Assembly (NCBI GenBank): GCA_963755815.1
Contig: CAVWLF010000005.1
Span: 682,001 to 746,000, forward strand
Direction: 5' to 3'
DNA length: 64,000 nt
From: Palsa-506 sp963755815
Lineage (GTDB): Bacteria; Actinomycetota; Actinomycetes; Streptosporangiales; Streptosporangiaceae
Shown one piece after another: positions 33,712-43,391 of the stretch (its first letter is position 1; the number at the start of each line of letters is the position of its first letter). The translations under genes were made by a program, and so were the position numbers. Below the pieces are notes generated by a model. It was given only the letters and a program-made list of their open reading frames with translations, had not been told where the DNA came from and searched no databases.

Positions 33712-36405
33712 GTGGCGATGCGCAAGACGAGCAGACTTCTCGGCGGGGCCAAGGCCATCCCGGAAGGCGCCGGGTACGCGGTCAAACGGCGCCTGCTCGG
33801 GCCGCCCCTGGTCAACGAGCAACTCAGCGAGCAGCGCCTGTCCAAGGCGCTCGCCCTCGGCGTGCTCGCGCCGGACGGGATCTCCTCCTCGGCGTACGGC
33901 ACCGAGGAGATCCTGATCGAGCTGCTCAGGGGCGGGCTGGCCATTACGGCGTTCACGCTCATCCTGCCGCTGACCGGGGTCGTCCTGTTCGTGATGGTGC
34001 TGGTGGTGCTGTCCTACCGGGAGGTTGTCTCGGTCTACACCAGGGCCGGCGGGTCGTACGTGGTCGCGCGCGAGAACTTCGGGCCCAGGGTGGCGCAGAT
34101 CGCCGCGGTCGCGCTGCTGATCGACTACGTGGTTACCGTCGCCGTGCAGATCGCGGCCGGCACGGCCGCCGTCGCATCCGCTGTGTCGGCCATCAACCAC
34201 CCGGCGCTTATCACCCTGATCTCGATCGCCATCGTGATTCTGATGTGCTTCGGCAACCTGCGCGGGATCCGCGAGGCCGGGCGGGCGTTCGCGGTGCCGA
34301 CGTATCTGTTCTCCGCCGTCGTGATCATCATGATCGCGGTCGGCCTGCTCCGGGAATCGCTCGGCTCGCTCGGGCACTACCACTACCCATTGCCGGGGCA
34401 GTACGGGGACGGGGTACCGCACAGCCAGAGCGGCCTGATCACGTTCGGCCTGATCTTCGTCCTGCTGCGGGCGTTCGCCAATGGCGGGTCGTCGCTGACC
34501 GGCATCGAGGCCGTGTCCAACGCGGTGGGGGCGTTCCGCCCGCCGGAGGGAATCAATGCCCGCCGCGTGCTGGTGATTGAGGGCGTCATCCTGGGATCAC
34601 TCGTCGCCGGAATCTCCTGGCTGGCTCATGTCACGCACGCGGCACCGTTCCGATCCGGGGTGCCGACGGTCATCGCCCAGGAAGCGAAGATTGTCTTCGG
34701 GTACTCGGTCTTCGGCCACGCCATGTTCATCGTGGTCCAGGCGGCGACGGCGCTGATCCTCTACACCGGGGGCAACACCAGCTTCAACGGCTTCCCGTTC
34801 CTGGCCAGCTTCGTCGCCGAGGACGCGTTCCTGCCCCGCTGGCTGACCAAGCGCGGCCACCGGCTGGTCTTCTCGAACGGGATTGTCGTGCTCGCGGTGC
34901 TGTCGTGCACCCTGCTGGCCGTCGCCGGGGCCAACGTCAACAGTCTCGTGCCGTTCTACGCGATCGGGGTGTTCACCGCCTTCACCATGGCCGGCTTCGG
35001 CATGGCCAAGTACCACCACCGAGTCAGGGAATCAGCCTGGCGGCGCCGGCTGGTCATCAACTTCTCGGCCGGCGTGACCTCGCTGATCGTGGTGCTCATC
35101 TTCATCGTGGTCAAGTTCACCGAGGGCGCCTGGCTCGTCGTCATCCTCTTCATCATCGGCGTGCCCGCCCTCATCCGGCTGAACCGGGAATACCGGATGG
35201 AGGCGGATGTCCTTGAGCGCATCAGCAGCCGTGACCGGCCGCCCGAGCCACCGACCTATGCGCGCCGCGCGGTCTACGTTTTCGTGGACGATTGCGACCT
35301 CGCCACGCTCGCGGCGCTGCGGTACGCCCGGAGCCTGCGGCCAACCACGCTGCGCGGCGTGCACTTCGTCATCGACAGCGTGCAGGCCGACAAGCTGCGC
35401 CAGGCCTGGCTGCGCGCCAACACGGGCGTGGTGCTCGAGTTCATCGACTGCCCGGACCGGCGGCTGGCCCGGGCCGCGGCCGAGCTAGTCGACGCCGAGG
35501 CGGCGCTGCCCGGCGTGGGCGTCACCGCGATCCTGCCCCGGCGCAGTTACTCACCGCTGCTGGGCCGGCTGCTGCATGACCGCACCGCAGACAAGATGGC
35601 CGGGGTGGTCAGCCGGATCCCGCACGCGGCGGCGACGATCGTGCCCTTCGACGTCCGAAGCAGGCTGGAGAGCATCAGCGATCGCCAGGCCCGGGCCAGC
35701 GCCGAGCGCGGGCCGGGCGCGGAGACTGGCGCGCCGGGCCAGGAGACCGGCCCGCGCAGCGCGGAGACGGCCCCGCCGGGCCCGGCCAGCCAGCCTGGAT
35801 CCCCGGACCGGCCCGGGCTGACCGGCCAGCCCGGACCGGCCGACCGGACGGCGTCCCCCGCCCCGGCTGAGCCGGCCGGCCAGCCGGGCCCCGCCAGCCA
35901 GCCGGGCGCCGGCGGACGGGCCAGCCAGGACGTGCCCGATGAGCCGGTGCCCGCCAGCCAGGATGAGGCGGCCGCCGAGGCCGCCGCCGTGACTGACCTG
36001 GCCGGCATCGGCGTCCCGACCGCCGACGCCTACGACCGGCCGGTCCCGTCCGCCGGAGTCAACCCGATCAGTTCGCTGACCGGGCCCGGCCGGGCCACGG
36101 TGGAGGGCCGCATCTTCGCGGTCGAGATCCGGCCGGTGGAGCGCAACACGGTGCTCGCCGCCGAGATCGCGGACTCGACCGGCCAGCTGACCGCCCTGTT
36201 CTACGGGCGCTCGCATATCCCCGGGCTGGACTGCGGCGCCCGGATCAGGTTCCGCGGGCCGGTCGGCATTCAGGACGGCGCGCCCGTCATGATCAACCCT
36301 GCCTATGAGCTGCTCGCGCAAGGCTCGCCCAACCCGCCTGGCCCGGCCGAGCGGGAGGGGGGCAAGACACGGCGCGACCGCCGGAACCCGGACAGCAAGA
36401 CATGA
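33712..36405 (+). CDS. KimA-like APC permease fused to a C-terminal OB-fold domain
   Basis: 897 residues, GTG start with GGAGG upstream. About 12 helices (residues 45-500) follow the APC pattern of KimA/YdaO K+ transporters (SSSAYGTEEILIELL near 60, YTRAGGSYVVARENFGP, NLRGIREAGRAFAVPTYLF). A cytoplasmic alpha/beta domain (about 520-665, AVYVFVDDCDLATLAALRYARSL) resembles the universal-stress-like domain which in KimA binds c-di-AMP. A long Pro/Gly-rich linker (about 670-785) leads to an OB fold (about 795-880, GRATVEGRIFAVEIRP...LTALFYGRSHIPGLDCGARIRFRGPVGIQDGAPVMINPAYELL). The OB fold is usually a separate gene near TrkA genes in actinobacteria. Substrate (K+ likely) inferred. Confidence 0.85.
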   Translation: MAMRKTSRLLGGAKAIPEGAGYAVKRRLLGPPLVNEQLSEQRLSKALALGVLAPDGISSSAYGTEEILIELLRGGLAITAFTLILPLTGVVLFVMVLVVLSYREVVSVYTRAGGSYVVARENFGPRVAQIAAVALLIDYVVTVAVQIAAGTAAVASAVSAINHPALITLISIAIVILMCFGNLRGIREAGRAFAVPTYLFSAVVIIMIAVGLLRESLGSLGHYHYPLPGQYGDGVPHSQSGLITFGLIFVLLRAFANGGSSLTGIEAVSNAVGAFRPPEGINARRVLVIEGVILGSLVAGISWLAHVTHAAPFRSGVPTVIAQEAKIVFGYSVFGHAMFIVVQAATALILYTGGNTSFNGFPFLASFVAEDAFLPRWLTKRGHRLVFSNGIVVLAVLSCTLLAVAGANVNSLVPFYAIGVFTAFTMAGFGMAKYHHRVRESAWRRRLVINFSAGVTSLIVVLIFIVVKFTEGAWLVVILFIIGVPALIRLNREYRMEADVLERISSRDRPPEPPTYARRAVYVFVDDCDLATLAALRYARSLRPTTLRGVHFVIDSVQADKLRQAWLRANTGVVLEFIDCPDRRLARAAAELVDAEAALPGVGVTAILPRRSYSPLLGRLLHDRTADKMAGVVSRIPHAAATIVPFDVRSRLESISDRQARASAERGPGAETGAPGQETGPRSAETAPPGPASQPGSPDRPGLTGQPGPADRTASPAPAEPAGQPGPASQPGAGGRASQDVPDEPVPASQDEAAAEAAAVTDLAGIGVPTADAYDRPVPSAGVNPISSLTGPGRATVEGRIFAVEIRPVERNTVLAAEIADSTGQLTALFYGRSHIPGLDCGARIRFRGPVGIQDGAPVMINPAYELLAQGSPNPPGPAEREGGKTRRDRRNPDSKT

Positions 36406-36421
36406 CCCGGTCAGGCAGCAC

Positions 36422-36494
36422 ATGACGCCGCTGGGTCTGACCTGGCACCCGGGCCTGAGATGACGCCGCGGGGCCGGACATGACACCGCCGGGG
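36422..36494 (+). repeat. Repeated start-codon context before the CDF gene
   Basis: Three near-copies of ATGACGCCGC(T/G)GGG lie at 36422, 36460 and 36480; the last is the real start of the CDF gene. The first two open short frames of about 13 and 7 codons. This looks like local duplication of the gene's 5' end. Confidence 0.7.
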
Positions 36495-37448
36495 CACTCG
36501 CCGCCGGACACTCGCAGCCCCGGGTCGGCCGGCCGCGGGCACTCGCACCAGCACGGGCTCACCGCCACCGGGCGGCACCGCCGCGCGCTCACCGCCGTCC
36601 TCGCCCTGACCACGCTGATCGCCATCGCCGAGGTCATCGGCGCCCTGATCACCGGCTCACTCGTGCTGATCGCCGACGCGGCGCACATGACCGCGGACGC
36701 CGCGGGCGTCGGGCTATCGCTGCTGGCCGCCTACTTTGCCGCCCGGCCGGCCACCGCCCGGCGCACCTTCGGCTACGCCCGGGCCGAGATCCTGGCCGCG
36801 ATGGTGAACGGGGTGCTGCTCTTCGGCATGGCGGCATTCATCTTCATCGAGGCCATCCGGCGGCTGATATCGCCATCGCCGGTGCAGAGCGGGCTGCTGA
36901 TCGTATTCGGCGTCATCGCGCTGGCCGCCAACGGCGTCTCGCTGCTGCTGCTGCGCCGGGGCCAGGCCGAGAGCCTCAACCTGCGCGGCGCGTTCCTTGA
37001 GGTGGCGTCGGACACCCTGGGCGCCGCGGCGGTCATCGTCACTGGAATCGTGATCGCCACGACCGGCTTCACCCGGGCTGACCCGATCGCCTCGCTGGCG
37101 GTGGGCCTGCTGATCCTGCCCAGGACCTGGCAGCTGCTGCGGGAAGCAGTCGACGTGCTGCTGGAGGCGAGCCCGCGGGGCATCGACCTGACCGAGGTCC
37201 GCCGCCACATGACCGAACTCGGCGGCGTCCGGGGCGTGCACGAACTGCATGCCTGGACGATCACTTCCGGCCTGCCGGTGCTCTCCGCGCACGTCGTCGT
37301 CGATGCGGAAATCCTGGCCGACGGCCGCAGCGGGATGATGCTCGACCGGCTGCAGGATTGCCTGCGCGGGCATTTTGACGTGGAGCACTCCACCTTCCAG
37401 CTTGAGCTGGCCGGCCACGTCGATCATGAGGACCCGATGCACCAGTAG
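36480..37448 (+). CDS. Cation diffusion facilitator (CzcD-like)
   Basis: 322 residues with a His-containing N-terminus (HSHQHG), six helices (about 38-225) and a C-terminal cytoplasmic ferredoxin-like domain (GVRGVHELHAWTITSGLPVLSAHVVV). CDF proteins export Zn2+ or other divalent metals against H+. Helix 2 holds Asp66, His69 and Asp73 (ADAAHMTAD). In helix 5 the usual HxxxD reads Glu174-VAS-Asp178, a His to Glu change that could alter metal choice (His favours Zn2+). Otherwise the sequence is complete. It lies in the same block as the NRAMP-like and KimA-like transporters and 75 bases after the latter, so cotranscription is possible. Confidence 0.9.
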   Translation: MTPPGHSPPDTRSPGSAGRGHSHQHGLTATGRHRRALTAVLALTTLIAIAEVIGALITGSLVLIADAAHMTADAAGVGLSLLAAYFAARPATARRTFGYARAEILAAMVNGVLLFGMAAFIFIEAIRRLISPSPVQSGLLIVFGVIALAANGVSLLLLRRGQAESLNLRGAFLEVASDTLGAAAVIVTGIVIATTGFTRADPIASLAVGLLILPRTWQLLREAVDVLLEASPRGIDLTEVRRHMTELGGVRGVHELHAWTITSGLPVLSAHVVVDAEILADGRSGMMLDRLQDCLRGHFDVEHSTFQLELAGHVDHEDPMHQ

Positions 37449-37479
37449 CTGCTCTGGAACAGTCGGGTACTGGCGGGTA

Positions 37480-38622
37480 ATGTCGGATTTACCGTCTGCC
37501 GAGGAGGCTGCCGTGGGTACCTACGAGCACTACGCCACGCCGGTCGAGCCAGGTACCTGGGATGTGCCCGCGACCGGCGCCAGCCGGTTCAGCTGGGAGT
37601 ACGACGACGGCCGGAGCCGGCTGCTCGACCTGTACCAGCGCGGCAAGGACAAGCAGTGGGACGCGGCCAAGCGGATCGACTGGGCGCTGCCGGTTGACCC
37701 GGCGAACGTCATGCAGATGGGCGACGAATTCTGCCCGATCTACGGGTCCCGCCAGTGGGAGAAGCTGTCCGGGCCGGAACGGGCGGAACTGAATCATCAT
37801 CTGTCCGCGTGGCTGTTCAGCCAGTTCCTGCACGGCGAGCAGGGCGCGCTCACCGTCGCGGCCCGGATCGTGCAGTCGGTGCCGGACATGGACTCGAAGT
37901 TCTATGCCGCCACGCAGGCCATGGACGAGGCGCGGCACGTGGAGCTGTTCGCGCGCTTCATGCGGGAGAAGATCGGCCTGTACTACCCGGTGAACCCGGA
38001 CCTGGCCCAGTTGCTGGCCGACGCGCTCAGCGATTCCCGCTGGGACATGCCCTACCTGGGCATGCAGGTGCTGATCGAGGGCCTGGCCCTGGCCGCATTC
38101 GGCGTGCACCGGGACATGGCGAACAACGCGCTGGTCAAGCAGTTGCTCGCCTACGTCATGCAGGATGAGGCGCGGCACGTGGCGTTCGGCCGCCTGGCGC
38201 TGCGTGACTACTACGCCGAGCTCACCGACGCCGAGCGCGCGGACCGGGAGGAGTTCGTCGTCGAGGGCTGTTACCTCATGCGCAGCCGGTTCCAGGCCCA
38301 GGAAGTCTGGGCCCGGCTGGGCTTCGACGTGGCGGAGTGCATGGAGTTCTCTGAGCACGCGCCAGTCCAGCAGGCATTCCGCACGCTGCTGTTCTCCAGG
38401 ATCGTGCCGTGCGTCCGGGACATCGGGCTGTGGGGGCCGAAGGTCCGCCGCGCCTACGCCGATCTCGGCGTGCTCGACGCCGCTGAGACAGACCTGGAGA
38501 CCCTGATGCGGGACGACGAGGCCATCGCCGAGCGGGTCGACGAGGAGAAATACGCAGCCGAGCTAGCGGCCCGCCAGGCCGAGGTGGACGCCGCCATGGC
38601 CGACGGCGGCAGCGGCGCCTGA
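37480..38622 (+). CDS. Ferritin-like diiron protein
   Basis: 380 residues. All diiron ligands of a ferritin-like or ribonucleotide reductase R2-like four-helix bundle are present: Glu120 (HGEQGAL), Glu150 and His153 (DEARHVE), Glu200 (LIEGLAL), Glu230 and His233 (DEARHVAFG). The two DEARH motifs are unmistakable. The protein probably activates O2, as an oxygenase or oxidase of unknown substrate. Length and layout resemble uncharacterised actinobacterial proteins, not R2 itself, which lacks the double DEARH form. ATG at 37480 chosen; GGCGGG lies upstream. It is 31 bases after the CDF gene. Confidence 0.88.
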   Translation: MSDLPSAEEAAVGTYEHYATPVEPGTWDVPATGASRFSWEYDDGRSRLLDLYQRGKDKQWDAAKRIDWALPVDPANVMQMGDEFCPIYGSRQWEKLSGPERAELNHHLSAWLFSQFLHGEQGALTVAARIVQSVPDMDSKFYAATQAMDEARHVELFARFMREKIGLYYPVNPDLAQLLADALSDSRWDMPYLGMQVLIEGLALAAFGVHRDMANNALVKQLLAYVMQDEARHVAFGRLALRDYYAELTDAERADREEFVVEGCYLMRSRFQAQEVWARLGFDVAECMEFSEHAPVQQAFRTLLFSRIVPCVRDIGLWGPKVRRAYADLGVLDAAETDLETLMRDDEAIAERVDEEKYAAELAARQAEVDAAMADGGSGA

Positions 38623-38680
38623 GGCCAGCGGGCACGTCAGCGCCGTTCGCTCGCGCGGGGCGGGTCCGGCGCCGCGCGGG

Positions 38681-39139
38681 TCAGCGCGGGTTGTAGCTGA
38701 CTTCGCTGAACGGCCAGGCGGCGGACAGCCAGGCGCTGACGGCCTGGTAGAGGGCCACGTCCAGGCTGGCCCGGTCGGCGCGCACCCAGGACAGGACGCG
38801 GGCATCGCGATCCTCGTCGCGGCGCGGGTGGTAGATGTAGACGCAGCCGATGATCTCGCCGCTGGCGATCTCGATGACGGTGTAGGTGAAGCCGGACCGC
38901 TCGGCGAAGTCAGCCGCGTGCTTCACCAGGTCGCCGAGGTTGTCGTCCGGTGACATCGCCGGATCCGGCCAGTCGCGGCCGGCGAAGCCCGGCGTCGCCC
39001 TGATGTGCTCGACGCTGGACGTCCACGCCGCATAGTCGGCGGCGTTGTGCTGCGGTCCCAGCGGCTCAAGCCGGAAGGGCGGCGCGACCAGCTCGCGCGG
39101 AACGGCGAAGTCAGCGGGGACGAACTCACGGTCGGCCAT
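38681..39139 (-). CDS. GNAT-family N-acetyltransferase
   Basis: 152 residues. The GNAT core is seen in FTYTVIEIASGEIIGCVYIYHPRRD and the strand-helix region after it, ending WPFSEVSYNPR. The acetyl-CoA loop (Q/RxxGxG/A) is not clear; the region reads RADRASLDVALYQAVSAWL, which is the version of a small actinobacterial subfamily. Substrate unknown. It is convergent with the diiron gene and divergent from the GH1 gene (79 bases between starts). Confidence 0.78.
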   Translation of the reverse strand: MADREFVPADFAVPRELVAPPFRLEPLGPQHNAADYAAWTSSVEHIRATPGFAGRDWPDPAMSPDDNLGDLVKHAADFAERSGFTYTVIEIASGEIIGCVYIYHPRRDEDRDARVLSWVRADRASLDVALYQAVSAWLSAAWPFSEVSYNPR

Positions 39140-39218
39140 CCGCCGAGGCTAGCGCCCTCGGCCCAGCCGGGCTAGCGCCCTGGTTCCGCGGCCGCATCGG
39201 CCGTCATACGATCACCGT

Positions 39219-40565
39219 GTGAACGATCTTCCGATGCCACGATTCCCGGCCGGCTTTGCCTGGGGCGCCGCCACCGCCGCGTACCAGATCGAGGGCGCCG
39301 TAGCGGAGGACGGCCGCGGGCCGTCGGTCTGGGACACCTTCAGTCACCGGGCCGGCGCGGTCCGGCACGGGGACACCGGCGACGTCGCCGCTGATCACTA
39401 CCATCGCTGGCCCGAGGACATCGAGCTGATGAGCGCCCTGGGCATCGCGGCGTACCGGTTCTCCATCGCGTGGCCGCGGGTGCAGCCCGGCGGCCAGGGC
39501 CCGGCCAACGAGCGGGGGCTGGACTTCTATGACCGGCTGACCGACGCGCTGCTGGCCGGGGGCATCACGCCTATCCCCACCCTGTTTCACTGGGACCTGC
39601 CGCAGCCGCTGGAGGACGAGGGCGGCTGGCTGTCCAGGGATACCGCCTACCGCTTCGCGGACTACGCGCAGCTCGCCGCCGAGCGGCTGGCCGACCGGAT
39701 CCCGCTCTGGATCACGCTGAACGAGCCCTTCGTGGTCATGAGCATGGGCTACGGGCTCGGCACCCACGCGCCGGGCCGGACCCTGCTGCTCGGGGCGCTG
39801 CCCGCCGCCCACCACCAGCTGCTCGGGCACGGCCTGGCGACCGCGGCGCTGCGCTCGGCCGGCGTACGGCAGGTCGCGATCACCAACAACTACGCTCCGG
39901 CGTGGCCCGCCAGCGACAGCCCCGCCGACGTGGCCGCGGCCACCGCGTACGACACCCTGCAGAACCGGCTCTTCACCGACCCGGTGCTGCTCGGGGCCTA
40001 TCCGGACCTGTCCGCCTTCGGGCTCGGCGCTGACCCCGACTACGTGCGGGCGGGGGACCTGGAGCTGATCTCCGGCCCCATTGACGTGCTGGGAGTGAAC
40101 TACTACGCCCCGGCGCGGCTCTCCGCGCTGCCGGACGGGCCGCTGCCGTTCCAGCGGGAACCCATTCCCGGTTACCCGGTGACCGCCTTCGGCTGGCCCA
40201 TCGTCCCGGCCGCCCTGCGCGACTTGCTGCTGGGATTGCGGGAGCGGTACGGCCCGGCCCTGCCGCCGGTCTACATCACCGAGAACGGATGCTCGACGGA
40301 CGACGTGGTGGCGCCGGACGGGGCGGTCGATGACCAGCCGCGGATCAGGTACCTGGACGGCCACCTCCGGGCGCTGCATGAGGCCATCACCTCCGGCGTT
40401 GACGTGCGCGGTTACCTGACCTGGTCACTGATAGACAATTTCGAATGGGCCGAGGGTTACAGTCAGCGGTTCGGCATCGTGCACGTCAACTTCGCGACCC
40501 AGCAGCGCACGCCGAAGGCCTCGTTCAGCTGGTACCGGGACTTCATCGCCGCCCAGCGCGCCTGA
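39219..40565 (+). CDS. GH1 beta-glucosidase
   Basis: 448 residues starting at GTG, with the typical GH1 opening FPAGFAWGAATAAYQIEGA. The acid/base Glu169 is in TLNEPF and the nucleophile Glu355 in ITENG. Substrate-contact motifs FHWDLPQPLEDEGGW and SLIDNFEWAEGYSQRFGIVHV are intact. It is cytoplasmic (no signal) and hydrolyses beta-glucosides or related disaccharides such as cellobiose after uptake. No sugar transporter or LacI regulator is adjacent. It ends in a repeated terminator-like element. Confidence 0.95.
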   Translation: MNDLPMPRFPAGFAWGAATAAYQIEGAVAEDGRGPSVWDTFSHRAGAVRHGDTGDVAADHYHRWPEDIELMSALGIAAYRFSIAWPRVQPGGQGPANERGLDFYDRLTDALLAGGITPIPTLFHWDLPQPLEDEGGWLSRDTAYRFADYAQLAAERLADRIPLWITLNEPFVVMSMGYGLGTHAPGRTLLLGALPAAHHQLLGHGLATAALRSAGVRQVAITNNYAPAWPASDSPADVAAATAYDTLQNRLFTDPVLLGAYPDLSAFGLGADPDYVRAGDLELISGPIDVLGVNYYAPARLSALPDGPLPFQREPIPGYPVTAFGWPIVPAALRDLLLGLRERYGPALPPVYITENGCSTDDVVAPDGAVDDQPRIRYLDGHLRALHEAITSGVDVRGYLTWSLIDNFEWAEGYSQRFGIVHVNFATQQRTPKASFSWYRDFIAAQRA

Positions 40566-40566
40566 C

Positions 40567-40640
40567 GCTGGCTGGCCACCGGGAATCCCCGATGGCCGGC
40601 GGCTGGCTGGCCACCGGCAATCCCGGCGATGGCCGGGGTA
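40567..40640. repeat. Two tandem copies of a 34-36-bp near-palindrome between convergent genes
   Basis: The unit GCTGGCTGGCCACCGGGAAT / CCC(C/G)GATGGCCGG occurs twice (about 40568-40602 and 40603-40637). Each copy is near-palindromic (GGCCACCGGGAAT with ATCCCCGATGGCC), giving a stem-loop on both strands. Sitting between the GH1 and cyclase-ATPase stops, it probably works as a duplicated bidirectional terminator. Confidence 0.65.
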
Positions 40641-40641
40641 G

Positions 40642-43297
40642 CTAGCTACTGGCTCCCGCGTCGGCCAGCGCATCCTGCGCGCTGCGGGCGCGCCCGGCGA
40701 TGCGGTGCTCGTCCCACTCCCGCGCGCTGACCGAATCCCGGGCTACGGCGAGAAACCCCTCCAGCAGCTCGGCATCCGGAGCGCGGATCGGCATGCCGGC
40801 CTGATCACGCAATGCCTCCGCCGTGCCGAGCAGCCGGGCCGCGCGGGCGGCGTCCCCGCGCTGCGCGAAGACGCTCGCGAACAACTCGATCACGTCGATG
40901 GTGAGCTCGATGTCGCCCAGCCCGACAATGTCGGCGGCCCCGGCGCGGAGCGAGGCGTAAGCGTCGTCGGCCTGCGCCGGCCCGGAGCATCGCGCTGACC
41001 AGGTTGGCCTGGATGACCGCGCAGCCCCACACGTTGCCGAGCCCCTCGTCGATCGCGCGGGCCCGCTCGAGTAGCTCGATGGCCAGCTGCGGGTGACCGG
41101 CGCCGACTTCCATGGCACCGAGATTGGAGAGCGCGGTCGACTCCCGGCTGCCATCGCCGATCTCCCGGGCAATGCCGATGCTCTCCCGTAGCATCGCCCG
41201 GCCGGTGTCCAGGTCGCCGAGCGTCCAGTGGGCCACGCCCAGGCTGCAGAGTTCGACCGCGGCCCGGCTCTGGTCGCCCGCCTCCCGCCAGATCTCCAGG
41301 CACGCCGTGAGCACGTCCCTCGCCTCGGCGGTCTCGCCCTGCTGCAGCAGCAGGATGGCCAGCCCGTGCAGCGGCGTGGCCAGCTCCGGTCCGCCCTCGG
41401 CGGACGCGGCCGTGACCGCTCGCCGCTGCCAGCGGCGGCCCTCGGCGGTATAGCCGAAGGCGTACCAGAAAAAGCTCATGGCCTGGCAGAGCCGCAGCCC
41501 CAGCGTCACGCGATCCGGCGGCGGCCGCTCGCCGTCCGCTGGCTCCAGGCACCAGCCGAGAGCGACCCGGACGTTCTCCAGGTCCTCCTCAAGGCGGTCG
41601 CGGGCGGCCAGCGGCTGCGGCCCCTGCAGATGCGGCACGAGCTTTTCGGCGAAGCCGGCGTAAAACGACGCATGTACCGTGCGGGTGTCGTCGAGCTCGC
41701 CGGCCTCGGCCAGTCCGGCCAGCGCGAATGCGCGCACCGTCTGCAGCATTCCGGCGCGCGGCTCGCCGTCGGCACCGTCCCGGACCGTGACCAGGCCAGC
41801 GTCGGCCAGCTCCGTGACGCCGTCGAGCGGATCCATGGCGCCGGCCGCCACCGCGGCCACCGCGGCCAGGTCGCAGCTAGCCGAGAACGCGCCCATCCGC
41901 CGGAAGAACGCCCTGGTGGCCGGGCTCAGCAGGTCGTAGCTCCAGGCGATCGTGTCGCGAAGCGTCCGCTGGCGGGCCGGGCGGCCGGCCCGGCCCGCCT
42001 CGAATTCCAGGCTGCGATCGAGGCGGGCCAGCAGCGCCCGCGGGCTCAGCAGCCTGGACCGTGCCGCCGCGAGCTCGAGCGCCAGCGGCAGGCCGTCCAG
42101 CCGGTCGCAGATCGCGACCACATCCCCGGCGTTGCCGGCGGTGAGCCGGAAGTCCGGCCGGGCCATCCGCGCGTACTGGACGAATAGCTCGACCGCGCCC
42201 CCGGGTGGCGCACCCGGCTCCGGCGGGCCGCCCACGGGCAGCGGGCGGACCGGATACTCATACTCGCCCGGCACATGCAGCGGCCCGCGTGAGGTCGCCA
42301 GCAGCGTGATGCGGGGCGCGACCGTGGTGAGCTCGGCTATCACCTGGCCGGCCTCGGGTAGCTGCTCCAGGTTGTCGAGCAGCAGCAGGGCCCGCAGGTT
42401 CACGATGTGCTCGAAGAATGTCGGTGGCGAGCGGCCATCTCCGGTGACGCCGAGCGCCTCGGCGATCGTCGTCCACATCACGGCCGCCTCCGTCACCGGC
42501 GCGAGCGGGACGAAGTAGACGCCGTCCGGGAAGCGGTCCCCGGCCGACTGCGCCGCCGCGAGCGCCAGCCGGGACTTGCCCACGCCGCCGGGCCCGATCA
42601 CCGTCACCAGCCGGGTGGTCCCGGCGCCGGAGACTAGCTCGGCCAGCTCGCGCAGCTCCGCGCCGCGGGCGATGAAGGGCGCCAGCGGCACCGGCAGGCT
42701 GGCCCGGTTGCCCAGGCTCTTCAGCGGCGGGAACTCGGCCCGCAGCCCGGGGATCAGCAGCTGGTACAGGTGCTCGGGCTCGGCGATGTCCTTCAGCCGG
42801 TGCCAGCCGAGGTCGGCCAGGCCGGTACCGGGAAGGCGGCCGGCCGTCAGCTGACGGGTGGCATCGGACATCACGATCTGCCCGCCGTGCGCCGAGGCCG
42901 CGATCCTGGCCGCCCGGTGGATGTCCATGCCGATGTATCCGTCTTCGTGCCTGACCGGCTCGCCCGTGTGCAAGCCCATCCGTACCTGCGGCGAGGCGTC
43001 CTGCGGCCAGGAGTAGGCGGCGAGCGCCCGCTGCGCGTCAGCGCACGCCGCCGCCGCCTCGACGGCCGAGCTGAACACCAGGAAGAAACTGTCGCCCTCG
43101 GTGCCCATCTCGGTGCCGTGATGCCGGCTGAATGCCTCGCGCAGCAGCCTGCGCTGGGCCGACAGCACCACGCCGTACTGGTCGCCGAGCCTGCTGAGCA
43201 GCCTGGTGGAGCCCTCCACGTCGCTGAAGAGCATCGTGACCGTACCGGTGGGTAGCTCCACACGGGCATCTTGCCGATCGTTTGCCAATGCCCGCAA
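40642..43297 (-). CDS. Class III cyclase / AAA ATPase / TPR regulatory protein, frameshifted near 40980
   Basis: TTG start (43297). Domain order: class III cyclase (about 15-185, MLFSDVEGSTRLL, GTEGDSFFLVF), a STAND-like AAA ATPase with P-loop IGPGGVGKSRLAL (about 235-245) and LDNLEQLPE, then TPR-like helices to the end. The cyclase has both metal Asp (FSDVEGST and EGDSFF). At about 40975-40990 the frame shifts: the natural C-terminus (ADDAYASLRAGAADIVG...DALADAGASS) is in the next frame to 40642; the unshifted frame ends in an Arg-rich tail at 40805. No LuxR HTH follows, unlike many relatives. Whether it is active is uncertain. Confidence 0.8.
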
Positions 43298-43391
43298 CTC
43301 CCGGCCGCGTTCGGGTCATCGCTGCGCGCTCTCGCCCGCGGCCGCCGGAGGTGCCAGGATCTAGGTAGCTTAAATATCAGGGAGCTGAAGC

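Noticed and set aside
40805..40985. Arg-rich C-terminus of the cyclase-ATPase protein as natural
   Set aside because: The alternative frame gives a normal helical C-terminus continuing the TPR-like pattern.
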